Shown one piece after another: positions 10,394-13,773 of a stretch of 13,773 bases of DNA. Origin of the DNA: Erysipelothrix sp. (GTDB lineage Bacteria > Bacillota_I > Bacilli_A > Erysipelotrichales > Erysipelotrichaceae); NCBI GenBank assembly GCA_012520695.1, contig JAAYNU010000063.1, positions 1 to 13,773 of the forward strand, in the 5' to 3' direction. Each line of letters begins with the position of its first letter. The first letter of the stretch is position 1. The notes under the pieces were generated by a model. It saw nothing but the letters and a program-made list of their open reading frames with translations. It made no database searches and was not told the origin of the DNA. The position numbers were made by a program, and so were the translations under genes.

Positions 10394-10435
10394 GTTGCAT
10401 AAATGGGGACAACTGTTGACAAGTCAGGGGGATAA
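10394..10435 (-). other. Phased degenerate DnaA-box array (oriC)
   Basis: Four nine-base sequences in one orientation, each two mismatches from TTATNCACA, lie on the minus strand: TTATGCAAC (10402-10394), TTGTCCCCA (10412-10404), TTGTCAACA (10422-10414) and TTATCCCCC (10435-10427). The first three start exactly 10 bp apart, one helical turn, a spacing that suits side-by-side DnaA molecules on one face of DNA. Individually these would be weak sites; the phasing is what makes them credible. Confidence 0.45.
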
Positions 10436-10475
10436 CTCAGCTATACTCAAGTAAACCACCACACAAAAAAGTCCT

Positions 10476-10502
10476 AAAAAAAACGCTAGACAGTGTCTAA
10501 CG
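10476..10502 (-). terminator. Intrinsic terminator of dnaA
   Basis: On the minus strand CGTTAGAC (10502-10495) pairs with GTCTAGCG (10491-10484) over eight positions, one of them a G-U wobble, with loop ACT, followed by eight T residues (10483-10476). It begins 3 bp after the dnaA stop codon. Transcription from dnaA should stop before reaching the candidate unwinding region. Confidence 0.88.
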
Positions 10503-10505
10503 TTC

Positions 10506-11867
10506 CTACTTTAATTTACTTTCCAACTCATATATAGCCTTCGCTAAGAGTTGATCTGTTTTAAGATTTTTTTCTATTTTATCACAAGCACTTATAATCG
10601 TAGAATGATCTCGCTTACCGAAATCTTCACCAATTTTATTATAGGGTAAATCTAAATGTTTACGAGAGAGATATATCGCGATGTGTCGAGCATTAGCAAT
10701 TGCCTTCGTACGCGCTTTAGAAACTAATTGAGCTTGGGTTAAACCATAGAAATCAGCAACAATTCGTTTAATCGTCTTCGTATCCAGTTCATTTGTACTA
10801 ACAACATCAGCACTCCCTTTAAAAGCGTTCATCGCAACTTCCATATTGATGTGTTCATTTTGAGAGAATTCAATCGAGAAGAATAGTAATCGATTCAAAG
10901 CTCCTTCTAACATACGGACATCTTTAGAGAAATTAGAAGCAATATAAGCCAGAACTTCTTGATCAAAGATCTTAGGATCAACTGCTTTATGCTTAATCTT
11001 TAGTTCCAAGATTTGAACCGCAGTATCGAATTCTGGTGAATCGACACCTACGGATAAACCTGATGAGAAACGGCTGATCAAGCGGTCTTCAAGACCTTTT
11101 ATCTCTGTTGGGATTCGGTCTGAAGTAATAACAATTTGCTTTTTATTAAAGACCAATTCATTAAAGATATGGAAGAAGATTTCGTGACTCTTCTCTTTAC
11201 CTGCTAAGAACTGAATATCATCGATTAATAAGACATCAAGGTTATACATCTGATCTTTAAAGTCTTCAATGGTGCGATTACTAATGGATAATGCGACCTG
11301 TCTAACGAAATCAGAGCTCGAAGTATAGAGTACTTTAGCATCAGGATTTCCCTTTAAAATGTAATTTCCAATTGAATTAAGTAAATGAGTCTTCCCTAAT
11401 CCCGAATTACCATAGATGAATAGCGGTGTATAGTACTGACCCGGTCGATAAGCACACGCTAAAGCAGCTGAATGTGACTCATTATTACTGGGTCCAACGA
11501 TGAAATTATCAAATGTTTGGTTGGAAATGACCCCATCCGTACGAATAACCTTCTGATATGTTGGCTCACTTACGGGTTTGATCTCACTTATTTTAGGTAT
11601 TTCATTGGGTAACAATACAATACACTCAATGGACTCTTTATCAAGAACTGTATTAATTGTTTGATTGATGAACCCCAATTCATCAGACAAAATAACCTTT
11701 TGAAGATACGTCGGTACAGATATTACAGCTTTCTTATCATCCAGAGAAGCAAGCTGACTGTTTTCAATATATGTTTTAAAAATTGGTTGGTCGAAGTAAT
11801 TACTACTCTCGATGGACGTTTTCACGCGACCCCAGACATCATCGAGATAAAACTGCATACTCGTCAT
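10506..11867 (-). CDS. dnaA: Chromosomal replication initiator protein DnaA
   Basis: DnaA binds DnaA boxes at oriC, assembles into an ATP-dependent filament, opens the duplex and helps load the replicative helicase. The 453 residues show domain I (about 1-85), a short linker, the AAA+ domain III with Walker A GNSGLGKT (153-160), Walker B VLLIDD (212-217), ISRF with a probable arginine finger (Arg266) and DVRMLEGALNRL (316-327), and domain IV with the family signature ARHIAIYLSR and the helix-turn-helix GKRDHSTI (417-424) that reads the box. The ATG at 11867 is preceded by AAGGGGGA with a seven-base spacer. DnaA boxes lie both upstream and downstream of the gene, so autoregulation is likely. 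The gene ends at its own terminator. Confidence 0.98.
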   Translation of the reverse strand: MTSMQFYLDDVWGRVKTSIESSNYFDQPIFKTYIENSQLASLDDKKAVISVPTYLQKVILSDELGFINQTINTVLDKESIECIVLLPNEIPKISEIKPVSEPTYQKVIRTDGVISNQTFDNFIVGPSNNESHSAALACAYRPGQYYTPLFIYGNSGLGKTHLLNSIGNYILKGNPDAKVLYTSSSDFVRQVALSISNRTIEDFKDQMYNLDVLLIDDIQFLAGKEKSHEIFFHIFNELVFNKKQIVITSDRIPTEIKGLEDRLISRFSSGLSVGVDSPEFDTAVQILELKIKHKAVDPKIFDQEVLAYIASNFSKDVRMLEGALNRLLFFSIEFSQNEHINMEVAMNAFKGSADVVSTNELDTKTIKRIVADFYGLTQAQLVSKARTKAIANARHIAIYLSRKHLDLPYNKIGEDFGKRDHSTIISACDKIEKNLKTDQLLAKAIYELESKLK

Positions 11868-11890
11868 ATTTGTTCCCCCTTACTAGATAC

Positions 11891-11899
11891 ATAATAGCA
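11891..11899 (-). promoter_or_regulatory. Candidate extended -10 promoter of dnaA
   Basis: On the minus strand TGC precedes TATTAT (11896-11891; five of six -10 bases), an extended -10 arrangement. No convincing -35 is present. Transcription from near 11884 would leave a short leader of about 17 bases ahead of the ATG at 11867 that still holds the GGGGG ribosome site. A one-mismatch DnaA box lies about 45 bp upstream at 11941, suitable for autoregulation. Confidence 0.4.
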
Positions 11900-11920
11900 A
11901 ATAAAAATCACAAATCTATA

Positions 11921-11934
11921 TGTAAATTGTTACA
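11921..11934. repeat. Short palindrome TGTAA-N4-TTACA upstream of dnaA
   Basis: TGTAA and TTACA form a perfect five-base dyad around ATTG. It lies about 25 bp upstream of the candidate dnaA -10, where a regulator could bind. I cannot assign it to a known regulator; in this AT-rich DNA a dyad this short may be chance. Confidence 0.3.
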
Positions 11935-11940
11935 AACATT

Positions 11941-12287
11941 TTATCCCCAAGAAAAAAAAGTCAAAGACCTAATCAACAGTGGACAAAAAGGAGTTATCCA
12001 CATTTGTCCACAAAAAATTGTATGGGGATAGATTGTGGACAGATAAAAGTTATCCACACTGGTGTTGATAACAAAACAAGAACACAAATTTAATCAAGTT
12101 CGCCACAGGTTATCCACATTGAATGAGCCCACTAAAAAAGGCTTTTATGTACTTATCAACCTTTCCACATTATGTGGATAAACACTGTTCAAAACATGTT
12201 GTTAAAACAAAGAAACGAATGGGGAATAAAAAACAATAAAAAATTACCAAACATATTTATCAACACTATAAACAAAGTTGTGAACAA
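11941..12287. other. Main DnaA-box cluster of oriC upstream of dnaA
   Basis: Perfect TTATCCACA boxes lie on the plus strand at 11994-12002, 12050-12058 and 12110-12118, and one in reverse (TGTGGATAA) at 12173-12181. One-mismatch boxes are TTATCCCCA (11941-11949), TTGTCCACA (12004-12012), TGTTGATAA (12063-12071), TTATCAACA (12257-12265) and TGTGAACAA (12279-12287, against TGTGNATAA). Further two-mismatch matches include 11978-11986, 12034-12042 and 12161-12169. The stretch from 12182 to 12293 is very AT-rich. No gene fits here. Known origins place such clusters next to dnaA, so the identification as oriC is strong; which segment melts is inferred to be on the dnaA-dnaN side. Confidence 0.9.
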
Positions 12288-12325
12288 TACTACTTGATCC
12301 TTAAATGTGTGGAAAGAGTTCAATG

Positions 12326-12336
12326 TATGTTACAAT
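12326..12336 (+). promoter_or_regulatory. Candidate extended -10 promoter of the helicase gene
   Basis: TATGT (12326-12330) precedes TACAAT (12331-12336; five of six -10 bases), giving the TRTGn extension. The -35 is poor. A start near 12343 would leave a leader of about 65 bases. A second option is TTGTGA (12279-12284), 17 bases, TTAAAT (12302-12307), which would overlap a DnaA box. Confidence 0.4.
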
Positions 12337-12407
12337 CAAAACAAATAAAAGAAAATCAAAAACATGTGAATACGAAAACACAAACAGATGATCCCAAAGG
12401 AGAACAC

Positions 12408-13691
12408 ATGACGTTCAAACAACTAAACGTAATACCAGAAATATGTAATATATTAGAAAAAGAAGGATATAAGAATCCAACTCCCATTCAAACACAAGCA
12501 ATTCCAAGTGTATTAAACGGAAGAGATGTCTTAGGATTAGCACAAACAGGAACCGGAAAAACAGCCGCTTTTGCAATCCCAACTCTACAACTCTTAAATG
12601 AAAAGAAGATAAAAGGAAAACCATACATCCGTAGTTTAATCCTGACACCGACTCGAGAACTCGCAGTTCAAATTCAAGAAAGCTTCGAAACATATGGAAA
12701 AGGCCTCCCATTAAAATCAACCGTGATTTTCGGTGGTGTGAACCAAAACCCTCAAGTGAGAGTTATTCGTGCAGGAATCGATATCCTCGTCGCTACTCCA
12801 GGTCGACTACTCGACCTTATGAGCCAAGGCATTGTGGATTTAAGCCAATTAGAAATACTAACACTTGATGAAGCTGACCGTATGCTTGATATGGGATTCA
12901 TCCATGACATCAAGAAAATACTGAAGAAAGTACCAAAACAAAAACAAACACTCTTATTTTCAGCAACCATGCCAAAAGAAATTATCGATATTGTAAAAAC
13001 ATTACTCAATGATCCAGTACGCGTTGCGGTAGCACCAGTTTCTTCTGCTGTAGAGACGGTACAACAAAGTGTCTACTACATTGATAGAGTTAACAAAATT
13101 AACCTTTTAAAAGACTTACTTAAAGGAAATACTCAATCAGTCCTCATCTTCACCCGAACAAAACGTGGTGCAGACCGCGTTGTAAGAGACTTGAAGCGCG
13201 GAAGCATTGAAGCATCCGCTATTCATGGTGATAAATCACAAAATGCACGTCAACGCGCATTGAATGATTTTAAAGATGGAAAAATAAATGTCCTAGTCGC
13301 AACGGATATCGCAGCTCGTGGTATTGATGTGGATGACCTCGCAATGGTCATTAACTATGAACTACCGGAAATTCCTGAGACATATGTCCACCGAATTGGT
13401 CGTACAGGTCGTGCTGGTTCTGAAGGGGTCTCAATTTCAATGTGCGATTTCCATGAAATATCATTACTTAAAGACATCGAGAAATTAACGAAGAAAAAAA
13501 TTGATGTTGTGAATGATCACGATTATCCATTGGTTGATAAATCGGAAAAGGTGAAAAAAACACCACCCAAACGAAAAACTGATCCTAAAAAGGAACGTGT
13601 TAAAACAATGCCAAAGAATCGACAAGGTAAACCAAAACAATTGGACTCCCATGGCAACCCGAAAGCTGTTTACAAAAAAACAAGGAGGTAA
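12408..13691 (+). CDS. DEAD-box ATP-dependent RNA helicase
   Basis: This is a superfamily 2 RNA helicase that unwinds short RNA duplexes with ATP; such proteins act in ribosome assembly, mRNA decay and cold adaptation. The 427 residues carry all motifs: Q motif GYKNPTPIQ (20-28), I AQTGTGKT (45-52), Ia PTREL (81-85), Ib TPGR (130-133), II DEAD (154-157), III SAT (185-187), IV VLIFTRTK (245-252), V ATDIAARGIDV (298-308), VI HRIGRTGR (328-335). A lysine- and arginine-rich tail (about 373-427) probably binds RNA. It resembles RhlE-type proteins, but I cannot separate RhlE, CshA and related groups by eye. I chose the ATG at 12408 because AAGGAG lies 5 bases upstream; the frame stays open back to a TTG at 12294, but that stretch lacks a ribosome site and precedes the Q motif. 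The next gene's ribosome site overlaps its last codons. Confidence 0.95.
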   Translation: MTFKQLNVIPEICNILEKEGYKNPTPIQTQAIPSVLNGRDVLGLAQTGTGKTAAFAIPTLQLLNEKKIKGKPYIRSLILTPTRELAVQIQESFETYGKGLPLKSTVIFGGVNQNPQVRVIRAGIDILVATPGRLLDLMSQGIVDLSQLEILTLDEADRMLDMGFIHDIKKILKKVPKQKQTLLFSATMPKEIIDIVKTLLNDPVRVAVAPVSSAVETVQQSVYYIDRVNKINLLKDLLKGNTQSVLIFTRTKRGADRVVRDLKRGSIEASAIHGDKSQNARQRALNDFKDGKINVLVATDIAARGIDVDDLAMVINYELPEIPETYVHRIGRTGRAGSEGVSISMCDFHEISLLKDIEKLTKKKIDVVNDHDYPLVDKSEKVKKTPPKRKTDPKKERVKTMPKNRQGKPKQLDSHGNPKAVYKKTRR

Positions 13692-13697
13692 AAATTC

Positions 13698-13773
13698 ATG
13701 ATTTCATATGATACTTTAATGAAACCACTTGAAAAAACACTGCTAGGCGATATTCGAAAGACACTGATATCCC
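13698..13773 (+). CDS. Start of an unidentified gene, cut by the window end
   Basis: An ATG at 13698 is preceded by a strong AAGGAGGT ribosome site (13682-13689) that overlaps the helicase stop codon. The frame stays open for all 25 codons to the window edge; the visible protein begins MISYDTLMKPLEKTLLGD. The 6-bp gap to the helicase suggests co-transcription. There is too little sequence to name the product. Confidence 0.75.
   Translation, partial: MISYDTLMKPLEKTLLGDIRKTLIS

Noticed and set aside
10159..10422. 87-codon minus-strand open frame in the dnaA-dnaN gap
   Set aside because: It starts at a TTG inside a DnaA-box-like sequence, has no ribosome site, runs through the unwinding region and dnaN promoter, and its composition does not look like a protein.
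12127..12147. Possible terminator (AGCC ... GGCT then TTTT) within the DnaA-box cluster
   Set aside because: The stem is only 4 bp around a ten-base loop, and it lies in non-coding origin DNA with no gene ending nearby.
12294..12407. 38-codon N-terminal extension of the helicase from a TTG
   Set aside because: There is no ribosome site before the TTG, the residues look non-coding, and the ATG at 12408 has AAGGAG at good spacing directly ahead of the expected Q-motif region.

Overview
This window is the replication-origin region of a low-GC Gram-positive (Firmicutes-type) chromosome. The evidence is the leftward minus-strand order dnaA, dnaN, yaaA, recF, gyrB, gyrA, perfect TTATCCACA DnaA boxes, AT-rich sequence, strong AGGAGG ribosome sites and TRTGn extended -10 promoters. 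The protein sequences look most like the Erysipelotrichia (Erysipelothrix-like). That assignment is recollection and impression; no search was run.

Layout from left to right. (1) Positions 1-2146: proB and proA on the plus strand, overlapping by 4 bp. (2) Positions 2139-2909: proC on the minus strand, tail-to-tail with proA and overlapping it by 8 bp. The three genes encode the whole glutamate-to-proline pathway. (3) Positions 2934-2967: a perfect 14-bp hairpin that can terminate gyrA and also rightward read-through from proBA. (4) Positions 2972-8723: yaaA-recF-gyrB-gyrA, a tightly packed minus-strand operon with an extended -10 promoter just upstream of yaaA. (5) Positions 8724-9027: a gap holding that promoter and the dnaN terminator. 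(6) Positions 9028-10146: dnaN with its own promoter. (7) Positions 10147-10505: a gap holding a candidate duplex-unwinding segment (two abutting DnaA boxes, a GC-rich block, trinucleotide repeats, AT-rich DNA), a phased set of degenerate boxes and the dnaA terminator. (8) Positions 10506-11867: dnaA. (9) Positions 11868-12407: the main DnaA-box cluster, with four perfect and about five one-mismatch boxes, flanked by divergent candidate promoters for dnaA and a helicase gene. (10) Positions 12408-13691: a DEAD-box RNA helicase on the plus strand. (11) Position 13698 to the window end: the first 25 codons of an unidentified gene.

How it fits together. DnaA would bind both box clusters on either side of its own gene, giving a bipartite origin of the Bacillus subtilis type, and probably controls its own transcription. 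DnaN is the sliding clamp, RecF acts in gap repair and fork protection, and gyrase removes the supercoils made by the forks. If replication starts here, every gene except proBA is transcribed in the direction of its fork; proBA runs head-on. No mobile element, CRISPR array, rRNA or tRNA is visible. I see no clearly new biological system: the points worth checking are in the origin architecture, the transcription signals between the replication genes, and the crowded proA/proC/gyrA junction.
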